NCBI RefSeq assembly: GCF_903642285.1
Contig: NZ_CAHJWJ010000013.1
Coordinates: forward strand, 1 to 64,000
Direction: 5' to 3'
DNA length: 64,000 bases
Source of the DNA: Sphingomonas bacterium
GTDB lineage: Bacteria; Pseudomonadota; Alphaproteobacteria; Sphingomonadales; Sphingomonadaceae
The position numbers were made by a program, and so were the translations under genes. Below, piece after piece: positions 44,326-52,956 of this stretch. How positions within the stretch are numbered: position 1 is the stretch's first letter; every line of letters starts with the position of its first letter. The notes beneath the pieces are model-generated. The model made no database searches and was not told where the DNA came from. It saw only the letters and a program-made list of their open reading frames with translations.

Positions 44326-45564
44326 ATGCGGATTCTCCACGTCCTCGATCACGGTTTGCCGTTGCAGAGCGGCTACACGTTTCGTACCCGCGCGATCCTG
44401 AAGGCGCAGGAGGCGATGGGCTGGCAGGTCGCCGCCGTCACCGGGCCGCGACAAGGGCAATGTGCCGCGGCGATGGAACGTCACGACGGCCTTGTCTTCC
44501 ACCGGACGGCCACGCGCGGGTTGAACAACGCTTTTGACGAGATGGCCGGGATCGCCGCCTTCGCCAGGCGGATCGCGCAAGCGGTCGACTCGTTCACGCC
44601 GGACCTCATCCACGCGCATTCGCCGGTACTGGATGCGATCGCCGCGCTGATCGTCGCCCGCCGCCGCGCCCTGCCGCTCGTCTACGAAATCCGCGCCTTC
44701 TGGGAAGATGCCGCGGTCGGCAACGGCACCGGCACGCAAGGGTCGCTGCGCTACCGCGCGACTCGCCTGCTGGAAAGCTGGGCGGTGCGGCGTGCGGATG
44801 CGGTCGCGGTGATCTGCGAAGGCTTGCGCGGCGATCTGGTCGCGCGCGGGATCGACCCGGGCAAGATCCTGGTATCGCCGAACGGCGTCGATCTGGGATT
44901 GTTCGGCGATCCGCCGCCGCGCGACGATGCGCTGGCGGCATCGCTCGGCCTGGACGGGGCCGACGTCGTCGGGTTCATCGGCAGCTTCTACGATTACGAG
45001 GGGCTGGACGACCTGATCGCGGCGATGCCGGCGCTGGTCGCGCGGCGGCCCGCCGCGAAGCTGCTGCTGGTCGGCGGTGGGCCGATGGAGGGGGCGTTGC
45101 GTGCGCAGGCGGCGACATCGCCGGTCGCCGGCGCGATCCGCTTCGTCGGTCGCGTACCGCACGACGCGGTCGAACGCTATTACGCGCTCGTCGACATCCT
45201 CGCCTATCCGCGCAAACGGATGCGGCTGACCGATCTCGTCACGCCGCTGAAACCGCTGGAGGCGATGGCGCAGGGGCGGCTGGTCGCGGCGTCCGATGTC
45301 GGCGGTCACCGCGAGCTGATCCGCGACGGCGATACCGGTACGCTGTTCGCGCCGGACGATCCGCGCGCGATCGCCGATGCGCTGGCCGGTATGTTCGCGG
45401 ACCGCGGCGGTTGGGACGCGCGACGCGAGCGTGCCCGTCTGTTCGTGGCGAAGGACCGTAACTGGTCGTCAAATATTTCGCGTTATACCCCTGTTTACCA
45501 ACGGCTCGTGGCGGCCGCGCAGATGGATAGATCATGGTCCCGATTCCCCGCCTTCAAAGCGTGA
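44326..45564 (+). CDS. glycosyltransferase, exosortase A-associated (GT4 type)
   Basis: GT-B fold glycosyltransferase of 412 residues that probably builds exopolysaccharide or protein-linked glycan. It starts MRILHVLDHGLPLQSGYTFR, the signature start of the exosortase-A/PEP-CTERM-associated glycosyltransferase family. An acceptor-side DLIHAHSPVLDAIAAL follows; the GT4 donor region has VGFIGSFYDYEGLDDLIAAMPAL, LLLVGGGPMEGALR, and a C-terminal E-x7-E-type PRKRMRLTDLVTPLKPLEAMAQGRLVAASDVGGHRELI. It is divergent from the ligase and its end overlaps the next gene by 31 bp. Confidence 0.92.
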   Translation: MRILHVLDHGLPLQSGYTFRTRAILKAQEAMGWQVAAVTGPRQGQCAAAMERHDGLVFHRTATRGLNNAFDEMAGIAAFARRIAQAVDSFTPDLIHAHSPVLDAIAALIVARRRALPLVYEIRAFWEDAAVGNGTGTQGSLRYRATRLLESWAVRRADAVAVICEGLRGDLVARGIDPGKILVSPNGVDLGLFGDPPPRDDALAASLGLDGADVVGFIGSFYDYEGLDDLIAAMPALVARRPAAKLLLVGGGPMEGALRAQAATSPVAGAIRFVGRVPHDAVERYYALVDILAYPRKRMRLTDLVTPLKPLEAMAQGRLVAASDVGGHRELIRDGDTGTLFAPDDPRAIADALAGMFADRGGWDARRERARLFVAKDRNWSSNISRYTPVYQRLVAAAQMDRSWSRFPAFKA

Positions 45565-46241
45565 ACCCGCGGATCGCCGCGATCGGCGGCGGCGCTTGTG
45601 CGTCGATCGTCATCGCCGCGATCGTGTTGATGCCGTCCCACATGCTGGAAACCCTGGTCTGGACCAGCGGCGTCGCCGCGCTCGTGCCGACCGCGCAACC
45701 GCCGTTGGGAATCACGGCCCGTGCGGTCCTTGCGATCGCCGCAGGCGGGCTGACGGGCGCGGTCGCGTGGTCGGTTCTCTATCTGTCGTTCGGGCCCGGC
45801 GGTTTTCTCGTGGATACGAAGCGCGGCGAGCGTGCCGTCGACGCGCCCCCCCTCGTGCGTCGCGCGGATGCGCATCCCGACGCACCGCCGCGCCGTCCGA
45901 TCTGCGCCGCCGATCTCGGCCAGCCGATGATGGATGCGCCCCGCGTCGAACGATCGCTGCCGACCAACCTCGAACAGCCGCTGGCCGCGTTCGATCCTGC
46001 CGCGATCCCCGCGGCGCCGCTCGCGCCCGTGCGGCCGGTCGCGCCATTGCCCCGCCCGCAGCCCGACGCCCGGATCGAGACGTTCGAACTGCCTCCCGTT
46101 CCGCCGGTCCGTATCGCCGCCGTCCAGCCTCGGCCGTTCGCGCCGGTACACGCTCGTTCCGAACCGGCCACGGCACCTTCGATCGAGGCGTTGCTGCGTC
46201 GGCTGGAAACGGGCGCGCGGGCGCGGGAACTGGCGCGGTAG
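45534..46241 (+). CDS. proline-rich membrane protein, unknown function
   Basis: A 235-residue protein I do not recognise. Two N-terminal hydrophobic segments (about 17-33 and 60-82) are followed by a long Pro/Ala/Arg-rich, probably disordered region (IPAAPLAPVRPVAPLPRPQPD) and a short C-terminal helix, SIEALLRRLETGARARELAR. The start at 45534 lies inside the 3' end of the glycosyltransferase gene in another frame, so the two are probably expressed together. A surface-glycan role is contextual only. Confidence 0.72.
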   Translation: MVPIPRLQSVNPRIAAIGGGACASIVIAAIVLMPSHMLETLVWTSGVAALVPTAQPPLGITARAVLAIAAGGLTGAVAWSVLYLSFGPGGFLVDTKRGERAVDAPPLVRRADAHPDAPPRRPICAADLGQPMMDAPRVERSLPTNLEQPLAAFDPAAIPAAPLAPVRPVAPLPRPQPDARIETFELPPVPPVRIAAVQPRPFAPVHARSEPATAPSIEALLRRLETGARARELAR

Positions 46242-46324
46242 ACCGACGAGCCGCTCACCCGTCAAATCTCTTCGCGACCGCGCTTTCCTCTGATAACCGG
46301 CAAAAACGGTTGGAGGGAGCGGAT

Positions 46325-47890
46325 ATGGACGGGATCGCCGATACGGGCGTGCAGCGCGCGCCGCGTTATGCGTGGTACGTTCTCGCCATCTTGGTCCTGG
46401 TCTATGTCCTGAACTTCGTCGACCGGCAGATCATCGCGATCCTGGCGAAGGACATCAAACGCGATCTGGGCGTGGACGATCAATTCATCGGTTTCCTGTT
46501 CGGCACCGCGTTCGGCGTGTTCTACGCGGTTTTCGGTATCCCGCTCGGTCGCCTCGCGGATAGTTGGCGGCGGACATGGCTGATGACGCTGGGTCTCGCG
46601 GTCTGGTCGGGGATGACCACGCTGTCCGGGTTCGCACGGAGCGGCACGACCCTGGCCATCGCGCGCGTGGGGGTCGGTATCGGCGAGGCGACCGCGAGCC
46701 CCGCCGCCTATTCGCTCATCTCCGACTGGTTTCCGAAACGGCTGCGCGCGACCGCGCTCGCGCTCTATTCGTCGGGAATCTACATCGGCGGCGGGGCGTC
46801 GCTGTTCATCGGTGGATTGATCGTCAAGCGCTGGGACCTTGCGTATCCCGTCCACGCGCCGCTCGGTCTGCGCGGCTGGCAGGCGGCGTTCATGGCGGTC
46901 GGTATTCCGGGTCTGATCGTCGCGCTATGGATTGCGACCTTGCGCGAACCCCGGCGCGGGCAGTCGGAGGGGCTGGCGACCCCACCGCCGCACCCACGCC
47001 CCTTCGCCGCGTTCCTGGAAGAACTGGCCGCGACGATTCCGCCATTCACGCTGATCGGCGCGGCGCGGCGGGGCGGCAGGGCATTCCGGACCAACGTCCT
47101 GGTCGCGGTGCTGGTCGCATTGGCGGCGTTCGCGGCGATCAGGATCGACGGTAGCAAATCGGTCGCGCAATGGGGTGCGGTCGGCATCGGCGTGTACGCG
47201 GTCTTTTCCTGGAGCGCGGCGCTTCGCGAGCGCGATCCGGCGACCTTTGCGCTGACGCTCGGCACACCGGCGTTCGTCGGCATAGTGATCGCCTATGGGC
47301 TGAATGCGCTGGTGGCGTATGCGGTCGCCGCATTCGGCGCGACCTATGTCCGCGATACCTTCGCGGTGTCCGCCGAGCAGGCCGGGCTGTGGATCGGCGC
47401 GCCCGCCGCGCTGTCGGGCTTTCTGGGGATCACGATCGGCGGGCGTGCGGCGGACTGGCTGCGCCAGCGTCATGCGTCGGGCCGGATCATGGTCGTATTG
47501 TTCGGCGGGATGACGCCGCTCGTCCCGGTCCTGCTGGCCTTTCGCGCGAGCAGCGCGACCATGTTCTTCGCGATGCTGCCGATCGCGCAATTGCTCGCCA
47601 GCAGTGCGCTCGGTGCGTCCGCGGCGGCGACGCAGGATCTGGTGCTGCCCCGGATGCGCGGCACGGCGACCGCGGTGTTCTTCATCGGCACGACGCTGAT
47701 CGGCCTCTCGTTCGGACCCTATATGGCCGGTCGTATCTCGGTCGCGACGGGCAGCCTGGCGACCGGCGTGTTGTCGCTGCTGATGACGATGCCGGTCGCA
47801 CTGGTCGCCGGCATCGTCGCCTATCGCCTGGTCCCGGCCGCCGAGGCGACGCGGGTCGCGCGCGCCCGGGCGTCGGGGGAGCCGGCGTAG
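46325..47890 (+). CDS. MFS transporter (spinster-like)
   Basis: Major facilitator superfamily permease of 521 residues with about twelve to fourteen helices. The ATG at 46325 follows GGAGGGAGCGGAT. It starts PRYAWYVLAILVLVYVLNFVDRQIIAILAKDIK, typical of the spinster-like group. Between the first two MFS helices it carries FGIPLGRLADSWRR (motif A), and later WFPKRLRATALALYSSGIYIGGG. A cytosolic loop of about 60 residues sits between helices 6 and 7, followed by two extra hydrophobic stretches. The substrate is unknown. It is convergent with sodC, one base between the stop codons. Confidence 0.92.
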   Translation: MDGIADTGVQRAPRYAWYVLAILVLVYVLNFVDRQIIAILAKDIKRDLGVDDQFIGFLFGTAFGVFYAVFGIPLGRLADSWRRTWLMTLGLAVWSGMTTLSGFARSGTTLAIARVGVGIGEATASPAAYSLISDWFPKRLRATALALYSSGIYIGGGASLFIGGLIVKRWDLAYPVHAPLGLRGWQAAFMAVGIPGLIVALWIATLREPRRGQSEGLATPPPHPRPFAAFLEELAATIPPFTLIGAARRGGRAFRTNVLVAVLVALAAFAAIRIDGSKSVAQWGAVGIGVYAVFSWSAALRERDPATFALTLGTPAFVGIVIAYGLNALVAYAVAAFGATYVRDTFAVSAEQAGLWIGAPAALSGFLGITIGGRAADWLRQRHASGRIMVVLFGGMTPLVPVLLAFRASSATMFFAMLPIAQLLASSALGASAAATQDLVLPRMRGTATAVFFIGTTLIGLSFGPYMAGRISVATGSLATGVLSLLMTMPVALVAGIVAYRLVPAAEATRVARARASGEPA

Positions 47891-47891
47891 A

Positions 47892-48428
47892 TCAGCCCGC
47901 GGTAAACACGCCGCACGCGATCCGGCCGCCGCTGTTGCCCGACGGATCGGTCATCAGGTCGTCGGGGCCGGCATGGACCACGATCGATGCGCCGTCCGTG
48001 TCCATCAGGGTGGCGACCGTCGCGCCCGGGACGACCAGCGCGACGGTGCCGCGGCCGTCGTTGCCGACGATCAGATTGGGCAGATCGCCCTCGTGCGGCC
48101 CTTGCGGGTTCATGCTGCCGTGCTTCGCGCCGGTCGGGTTCCAATGCCCGCCCGCGGTCGTGAAGCCGGGCGCATCGCATAGCCCGACCGTATGGACATG
48201 AATGCCGTGCGTCCCCGCGGGCAGGCCGTGGAGTTCGGCGGTGAAGCGCACGCCGCCGGCAACCGTCGTCGCCGTCGCATGGCCGATCTCCGCGCCTGTC
48301 GCATCGTGGAGGACGGCATGCGCGCCGGGCCCGTCCGCCATCGGCGCACCCATCCGCATCGACGGGCGGTCGCATCCCGCCAGTCCGGCCACGACCACCG
48401 CCAGCATCGCCGTTCGTCCGTAAAGCAT
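47892..48428 (-). CDS. sodC: periplasmic Cu/Zn superoxide dismutase (lipoprotein form)
   Basis: Converts superoxide to peroxide outside the cytoplasm. 178 residues from the ATG at 48428 (GGGAGAAACG upstream). The signal peptide ends in the lipobox VAGLAGC, so the enzyme should be membrane-anchored. Metal-site segments are present: GTHGIHVHTVGLCDAPGFTTAGGHWNP, HGSMNPQGPHEGDLPNL, and SIVVHAGPDD with the last copper histidine; the disulfide cysteines are in GLCDAP and RIACGV. It lies 16 bp downstream of the frameshifted thpR. Confidence 0.93.
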   Translation of the reverse strand: MLYGRTAMLAVVVAGLAGCDRPSMRMGAPMADGPGAHAVLHDATGAEIGHATATTVAGGVRFTAELHGLPAGTHGIHVHTVGLCDAPGFTTAGGHWNPTGAKHGSMNPQGPHEGDLPNLIVGNDGRGTVALVVPGATVATLMDTDGASIVVHAGPDDLMTDPSGNSGGRIACGVFTAG

Positions 48429-48444
48429 ATCGTTTCTCCCTTGC

Positions 48445-49013
48445 TTACTGCGAACCGTCCGGCGTTTCACCGGTTCCCAGCGGCCAGCGCATGACGGGCT
48501 CATAGGTCGCGCCATCGCGTCCCAAACGACTTTCGTACAGGATCAGATGCGACGGGACGAACGGCGCGCTGGACAGTGCGGCATGCCGGACGAGCCACGC
48601 GCCGACCTGTGCTTCGTCATGGCCTGCACGGGGTAACCGCGCGAGCGTGACGTGCGGGCGATAGGCGCGTCCCTCGGGCGAAAGGCCGACGGCGACACAG
48701 GCACGATCGACCTTGCGATGCATCGCGGCCAGCGTTTCCGCGGGTGCGACCGCCGCCCATAATGCATCGGTCCGACCCCGCTTCTCGAAGCGCCCGACGC
48801 CGGCGATCGACAGGACAGGCGCGACGGCAAAGATACGGGACAATGCGATCGTCAGGTCGTCGGCGACGGTGGCCGTCACCTCGCCGATAAACCGTAGCGT
48901 CAGGTGTAGTTGTTCGTCGTCCTGCCACCGCGCGCCATCGATCCCGCTCATGCCCCCGACATCGTCACGCGGACGGCGGGCGGCGGGCGGAGAGCGACGA
49001 ACAAACGGTGCAT
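48445..49013 (-). pseudogene. thpR: RNA 2',3'-cyclic phosphodiesterase with a one-base frameshift
   Basis: 2H phosphoesterase family. The two catalytic HxTx motifs are in LHLTLRFIGEV and RPHVTLARL. The C-terminal frame has no proper N-terminus: the expected start MHRLFVALRPPPAVRVTMSG (ATG at 49013) lies in the neighbouring frame and ends at a TGA just after a run of five G on the coding strand (plus-strand C run 48953-48957). Adding one G to that run joins the frames into a 189-residue protein with the usual spacing to GARWQDDEQL. So the gene is either truly broken, shifted by slippage, or carries a sequencing error. An internal ATG in the second frame would lose the first strand. Confidence 0.85.
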
Positions 49014-49056
49014 ACGCGATCATCGCGCGCAGCGGCGTCAGCGCAACCGGTTTCGC

Positions 49057-49085
49057 TTGAAAAGAGTCGCGCCGACGCCGATATC
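49057..49085 (+). promoter_or_regulatory. possible sigma-70 promoter of the Bax-inhibitor-like gene
   Basis: TTGAAA (49057-49062), a 17-base spacer and GATATC (49080-49085) stand 45 bases before the start codon. The -10 match is only partial. Confidence 0.4.
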
Positions 49086-49129
49086 CGGACGATCCGGCCA
49101 TGGCGGTCGGCAAAGGAGTTGTTTTCGAC

Positions 49130-49879
49130 ATGGCCAATTGGTCTGACCCCCGGCCGAACGCGGCGCCGTTCGGCACCACCGCGAGCGCGACGCGCTCGAC
49201 CGCGTACGACGCCGGGCTTCGCGCCTATATGCTGTCGGTCTATAATTACATGGGTTCCGGCGTGCTGCTGACGGGCATCGTCGCCATGCTCTTCGCCTGG
49301 GGCGGCGCGACGTCGCCGGCCGCACAGGTCTTCATCGGCGGCGGCGCGCTGAAATATGTCATCATGTTCGCGCCGCTCGGGTTCGTGTTCGCGATGAGCG
49401 CGGGGCAGGCCCGGATGCAGACCTCGACGCTGAAGCTCCTGTTCTGGGGCTTCGCGGTCGTCATGGGCCTGTCGCTCTCGACGATCTTCCTCGTCTATAG
49501 CCCGATGGCGATCGCACAGGCGTTCTTTGCGACCGCCGCCGGGTTCGGCGCGCTGAGCCTTTATGGCTATACGACGAAGAAGGACCTGTCGGCGTTCGGC
49601 ACGTTCCTGATCGTCGGTGTGGTCGGTCTGCTCGTTGCCAGCATCATCAACATGTTCGTGCATTCGGGTCCGCTGGGCCTGCTGATCAGCCTCGTCGGCG
49701 TGTTGCTGTTTGCCGGGTTGACCGCATATGATACGCAGCGGACCAAGAGCATGTACCGTTACGTCGCGGGAACCGGTCAGGAAGACCGGGTGGTCATCAT
49801 GGCCGCGCTGTCGCTGTATCTCGACTTCATCAATATGTTCCTGTTCATCCTCCGGCTGTTCGGCGGCAATCGCAGCTGA
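49130..49879 (+). CDS. Bax inhibitor-1/YccA family membrane protein
   Basis: Seven-helix inner-membrane protein of the BI-1 (TMBIM) family, related to YccA, which modulates FtsH; some members leak calcium. 249 residues from the ATG at 49130, with AAAGGAG upstream; the ATG-like start at 49100 is less likely. After a polar N-terminus (SDPRPNAAPFGTT) the first motif is RAYMLSVYNYMGSGVLLTG. The C-terminal TAYDTQRTKSMYRY...SLYLDFINMFLFILRLFG includes the conserved aspartates. A rho-independent terminator follows at 49907. Confidence 0.93.
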   Translation: MANWSDPRPNAAPFGTTASATRSTAYDAGLRAYMLSVYNYMGSGVLLTGIVAMLFAWGGATSPAAQVFIGGGALKYVIMFAPLGFVFAMSAGQARMQTSTLKLLFWGFAVVMGLSLSTIFLVYSPMAIAQAFFATAAGFGALSLYGYTTKKDLSAFGTFLIVGVVGLLVASIINMFVHSGPLGLLISLVGVLLFAGLTAYDTQRTKSMYRYVAGTGQEDRVVIMAALSLYLDFINMFLFILRLFGGNRS

Positions 49880-49906
49880 TTTCCACGGCATATCGATTCC
49901 ATCACG

Positions 49907-49940
49907 GGCCCGGCGGTATCGTCCGCCGGGCCTTTCGTTT
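49907..49940 (+). terminator. rho-independent terminator
   Basis: GGCCCGGCGG (49907-49916), loop TATCGT, CCGCCGGGCC (49923-49932), then TTTCGTTT. It ends the Bax-inhibitor-like transcript twelve bases before the next start codon. Confidence 0.88.
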
Positions 49941-49951
49941 GACCGGACCCA

Positions 49952-50755
49952 ATGCGCCTGCACATCGACGTCCACCTGGATTACGCGTTGCCGGCCCCGG
50001 CCGATATATTGCTGCAGGTCGAGGCGGCGATGATGCCCGACCAGACGGTTATCGACGACAGGCTGACGATCTGGTCCGACACCCCGATCCGTTCGGTCGA
50101 AGGATATGACGGGGTCGGTCGTCGGTGTTGGGCGCACGGGGTCGGTCGACTGACTGTCCATTACCGCGCGACGGTGGACGTGGCCCGTCCTCCCGTGATG
50201 CTGGCGGACTATCCGTCGACCACGCCGCGGATGGTACCCGGTGCGGTCACCGCGTATCTGATGCCGAGCCGGTATTGCCAGTCGGATCGGCTGGAGGGCT
50301 TCGTCCGGCGGCGTTTCGCCGGATTGCAGGGCGGCGCATTGGCCGAGGCACTGGTCGCCTGGATCGCACGATCGATCGATTACCGAAGCAATTCCAGCAC
50401 CGGCGATACGACCGCGCTCGACACCTTCGCCGCGCGGTCGGGGGTCTGCCGGGACTATGCGCATCTGCTCGTCGCGTTGGCACGGGCGGGCGACATCCCG
50501 GCGCGGTGCGTTTCGGCCTATGCGCCCGGCGTCGATCCGCCCGATTTTCACGCCGTCGCCGAATTGTGGCTGGATGGCGACTGGCGGCTGGTCGACCCCA
50601 CGGGCATGGCGCATTGCCAGGACCTGGTCCGCGTCTGCGTCGGCCGCGATGCCACCGATATCGCGTTCATGACGATCTTCGGTGCCGCTACGTTGCTCGA
50701 TCAGCGCGTGGCCGTAAAGTCGGACAGGAACGCGGATGCGCCTGCGTCGTTGTAG
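49952..50755 (+). CDS. transglutaminase-like family protein
   Basis: A cytosolic papain-fold protein of 267 residues. The N-terminal beta domain covers about 1-90 (MRLHIDVHLDYALPAPAD). The catalytic triad is intact: Cys166 in RSGVCRDYAHLLVALARA, His200 in PPDFHAVAELWL and Asp215 in RLVDPTGMA. Proteins of this pattern are often annotated as transglutaminase or putative protease, and the substrate is unknown. The start lies right after the terminator hairpin, so it must use its own promoter or read-through. Its last codons contain the EcfG-type promoter of the next gene. Confidence 0.9.
   Translation: MRLHIDVHLDYALPAPADILLQVEAAMMPDQTVIDDRLTIWSDTPIRSVEGYDGVGRRCWAHGVGRLTVHYRATVDVARPPVMLADYPSTTPRMVPGAVTAYLMPSRYCQSDRLEGFVRRRFAGLQGGALAEALVAWIARSIDYRSNSSTGDTTALDTFAARSGVCRDYAHLLVALARAGDIPARCVSAYAPGVDPPDFHAVAELWLDGDWRLVDPTGMAHCQDLVRVCVGRDATDIAFMTIFGAATLLDQRVAVKSDRNADAPASL
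50727..50751 (+). promoter_or_regulatory. EcfG-type general stress promoter
   Basis: GGAAC (50727-50731), 16 bases, CGTT (50748-50751): an exact match to the alphaproteobacterial general stress sigma factor consensus. It lies 29 bases before the small gene at 50780, inside the end of the transglutaminase gene. Confidence 0.7.
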
Positions 50756-50779
50756 GGAAGCAATCAAGGAGTGTCCGTG

Positions 50780-51070
50780 ATGACCGATATCGATGACCGC
50801 GCGCTCGACAGCCTGTCGGTCGCACCCGCAGACGACGATACGGTCGGCAGCGGACATGATTCGCGGCAGGGTGCCGGCCAGGACAAGTCGATCGCCGAAC
50901 GGCTCGAACGAAATCCCGCGAGCGTGGACGCCAAGCTGGACAACGGATTGGACGAGTCGATGGACGCCAGCGATCCGCCTTCCGTAACGCAGCCATCGGG
51001 CACCACCGACGCGCCGCCATCGTCGGGTTACGACCAGGAAGCGGAAAAGGCGCTCCGCGACCAGGGCTGA
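50780..51070 (+). CDS. small acidic stress-type protein with DASDPPS motif
   Basis: A 96-residue, highly hydrophilic and probably disordered protein. It contains LDNGLDESMDASDPPSVTQP, the D-E-S-x-x-A-S-D-P-P-S pattern that occurs in many short proteins of alphaproteobacteria, often near stress genes; its function is not known. AAGGAG precedes the ATG at 50780 by eight bases. The EcfG-type promoter directly upstream supports regulation by the general stress response. Confidence 0.82.
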   Translation: MTDIDDRALDSLSVAPADDDTVGSGHDSRQGAGQDKSIAERLERNPASVDAKLDNGLDESMDASDPPSVTQPSGTTDAPPSSGYDQEAEKALRDQG

Positions 51071-51272
51071 GGGTTCGTCGTCGCCCGATTGTTGCGCGTA
51101 AAGCGCATGTCATCGTTAATTCCGCCATTCCGGCTCGGTTCGTCGCAACGGATGTTGCGGCGCACAAGCTTTCATGGTCGCTAGTCGCTGTCATTGGTCG
51201 ATTTCGTTCAGGTGTCCGTTAACCATCTTGGCGTATCGTCCCAGGACTGAACGAAACGGGCGGGGTAGGGCG

Positions 51273-51827
51273 ATGGGTTCGAGAATGAAGCCGGCCGAAG
51301 GCGCAATGACGTTGGCCGAGATGAAGGAATTCGCGGGCTTTCCCGCAGCTACCCAGCGGTACATCCGCCGGTCGCTGGATATCGGGCTCGACCGTGAGGA
51401 CGCACTGGCGCGTTGGTCGCGCGATGTGGTGGAGGCCGCGAGCATCCGGGCGCAGGCTCGGATGTACCGCAGCCTGCCCGATATCCGGGAGATTGTTCCG
51501 GACGACAGCGGGCTCGATGCGATCGAACCTTTCCTCGCACCGTTGGTGACCGTGGTGGCGTTCGATCTGGGGCAGGGGCGGCTGACCAGCTTCTCCGCGT
51601 TCCGTTTCCTCTACGAACGGCTGATCGGCGCATCGGTGCGGCCTTGGCTGCCGGCCGCGTTCTGCGCCGCCGCAGCGTTGCCGCACCTGCATCCGGAATT
51701 GCGGCGCAAATTGCTGCAATCGATCAGCGAAGCCGCGGCGACCGCGTCGGGCTGGTCGAACCGTCAGCCGGCCTTCTTTCCCTATTGGGTGGAAAAGGTC
51801 GACAGCGCCGCACCACTCGCAACCTGA
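51273..51827 (+). CDS. hypothetical protein, unknown family
   Basis: A helical, soluble-looking protein of 184 residues with no recognised domain. It contains TLAEMKEFAGFPAATQRYIRRSLDIGLDREDALARWSRDVVEAASIRAQ and a middle segment FDLGQGRLTSFSAFRFLYERLIGASVRPWLPAAFCAAAALPH. Starts at 51273 or 51285 are possible and neither has a good ribosome-binding site. The 202-bp upstream region holds TTAACCAT at 51219, which resembles a CtrA half-site. Three bases separate its stop from the convergent NUDIX gene. Confidence 0.72.
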   Translation: MGSRMKPAEGAMTLAEMKEFAGFPAATQRYIRRSLDIGLDREDALARWSRDVVEAASIRAQARMYRSLPDIREIVPDDSGLDAIEPFLAPLVTVVAFDLGQGRLTSFSAFRFLYERLIGASVRPWLPAAFCAAAALPHLHPELRRKLLQSISEAAATASGWSNRQPAFFPYWVEKVDSAAPLAT

Positions 51828-51830
51828 GGC

Positions 51831-52586
51831 TCATCCGCGGGTCGCGCTGGACAATGGTTCGGACGTAACGGGATAGCCGAGACCCTGGGGTATGCACAGG
51901 CGATCGCCATCGGGGCGTCGTTCGATAAACGGCGTGATGGCCTGGATCGGGTGGGCCGCGGCATCCACGACCGCCGCCGCGAAATGCCGATGCTGCGCAA
52001 GCCGTTCGAGATTGCGCCGAGTGGGGTAGATGAGGATCGCCCGACCCGCATCGGCTGAGGCCAGCACCGCCGCCGCGCTCGACCAGAACAACCGCGCCGT
52101 CTCCCCCTCGTCGGCGGTGGGTTCGGGCGATCCATCGGGCAGCGCCGCGAGGTAGAAGCGCGTATCGAAGATACGCGCGTGCCGGTGCGCCGGTCGCCAC
52201 CGCGCAAAGGGAACGAGTACGCCGGGGTCGAGCGCGATGCCCGCCGCCGCCAGCACATCCGCGAAGGGCTCGCCCGCGTGCAGCGCGGCGCGGATCGAGG
52301 CCAGCGAGGCGGCAGACGGCGTCGGCGACAATCCGATCGCGAGCCCCGCCTCCTCGATCGTCTCGCGAATCGCGGCAACGCGCGCCGCGAGGTCGTCGCC
52401 GTCCCCGATCGTCGCCGCCAGCACATCGTCGCCGGGATCGATCCGGCCGCCGGGAAAGACGAGCGCACCCGCGGCGAAACGCATCGCCTTCGCCCGCTCC
52501 ACCATCAGCAGATCGGCGGGCCCGTCGACCCGGTCGCGCATGACGATAAGGGTCGCGGCGGGAATGGCGTCGGGAAGGTCGGTCAT
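51831..52586 (-). CDS. NUDIX hydrolase
   Basis: A 251-residue NUDIX-fold pyrophosphohydrolase. The N-terminal strand AATLIVMRDRVDGPADLLMVERA leads to the Nudix box, FPGGRIDPGDDVLAA...AAIRETIEEAGLAIG, which is longer than the short classic spacing, as in the NUDT19/RDD-type group. It ends in a C-terminal region with RRNLERLAQHRHFAAAV. The substrate may be a CoA derivative or nucleoside diphosphate, which is an inference. The start chosen is the ATG at 52586; the frame is open further upstream through the tRNA gene and must not be extended there. Confidence 0.87.
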   Translation of the reverse strand: MTDLPDAIPAATLIVMRDRVDGPADLLMVERAKAMRFAAGALVFPGGRIDPGDDVLAATIGDGDDLAARVAAIRETIEEAGLAIGLSPTPSAASLASIRAALHAGEPFADVLAAAGIALDPGVLVPFARWRPAHRHARIFDTRFYLAALPDGSPEPTADEGETARLFWSSAAAVLASADAGRAILIYPTRRNLERLAQHRHFAAAVVDAAAHPIQAITPFIERRPDGDRLCIPQGLGYPVTSEPLSSATRG

Positions 52587-52656
52587 CACCGTCGCCAATG
52601 GACGGTCAGTTACAAGCGCGCAATCGCGCGCGGGATCGACGGATAGGGGCGGGTGG

Positions 52657-52729
52657 TGGAGCCGAAGGGAATCGAACCCTTGACCTCTGCAGTGCGATTG
52701 CAGCGCTCTCCCATCTGAGCTACGGCCCC
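52657..52729 (-). tRNA. tRNA-Ala (anticodon CGC)
   Basis: Reverse strand reads GGGGCCGTAGCTCAGATGGG at the 5' end and CGGCTCCA at the 3' end. The acceptor stem pairs GGGGCCG with CGGCTCC (one G-T), the anticodon stem pairs CTGCA with TGCAG around the loop ATCGCAC, so the anticodon is CGC (reads GCG, alanine), and the T arm contains GGTTCGATTCC. The 3' CCA is not encoded. Confidence 0.95.
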
Positions 52730-52872
52730 GCGCCCCTACCGGTGCAACCGGGATCGCTGCCATTAACGAGGGACATCGGGGGATGCAACAGGTGCGGCGC
52801 GCGAGGTCGCACCCGTTCCGGACGCTTCATCCAGATGTTCCACCGGACCGCCGTCTTGCGGGTGCGCTCACC

Positions 52873-52897
52873 GGAACAATCCCGCATCTTCAACGCT
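52873..52897 (+). promoter_or_regulatory. EcfG-like promoter (one mismatch)
   Basis: GGAAC (52873-52877), 16 bases, CGCT (52894-52897) instead of CGTT. It lies 84 bases before the DUF2171 gene. Confidence 0.4.
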
Positions 52898-52956
52898 TTT
52901 TCCTCGATACCGGCGGGCTGGCCCACCGGCATAGTGTGAGCGAGCAGGAGAAGACC

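Noticed and set aside
52587..52763. Upstream extension of the NUDIX frame through tRNA-Ala
   Set aside because: The tRNA gene occupies 52657-52729; the Nudix start at 52586 fits the family.
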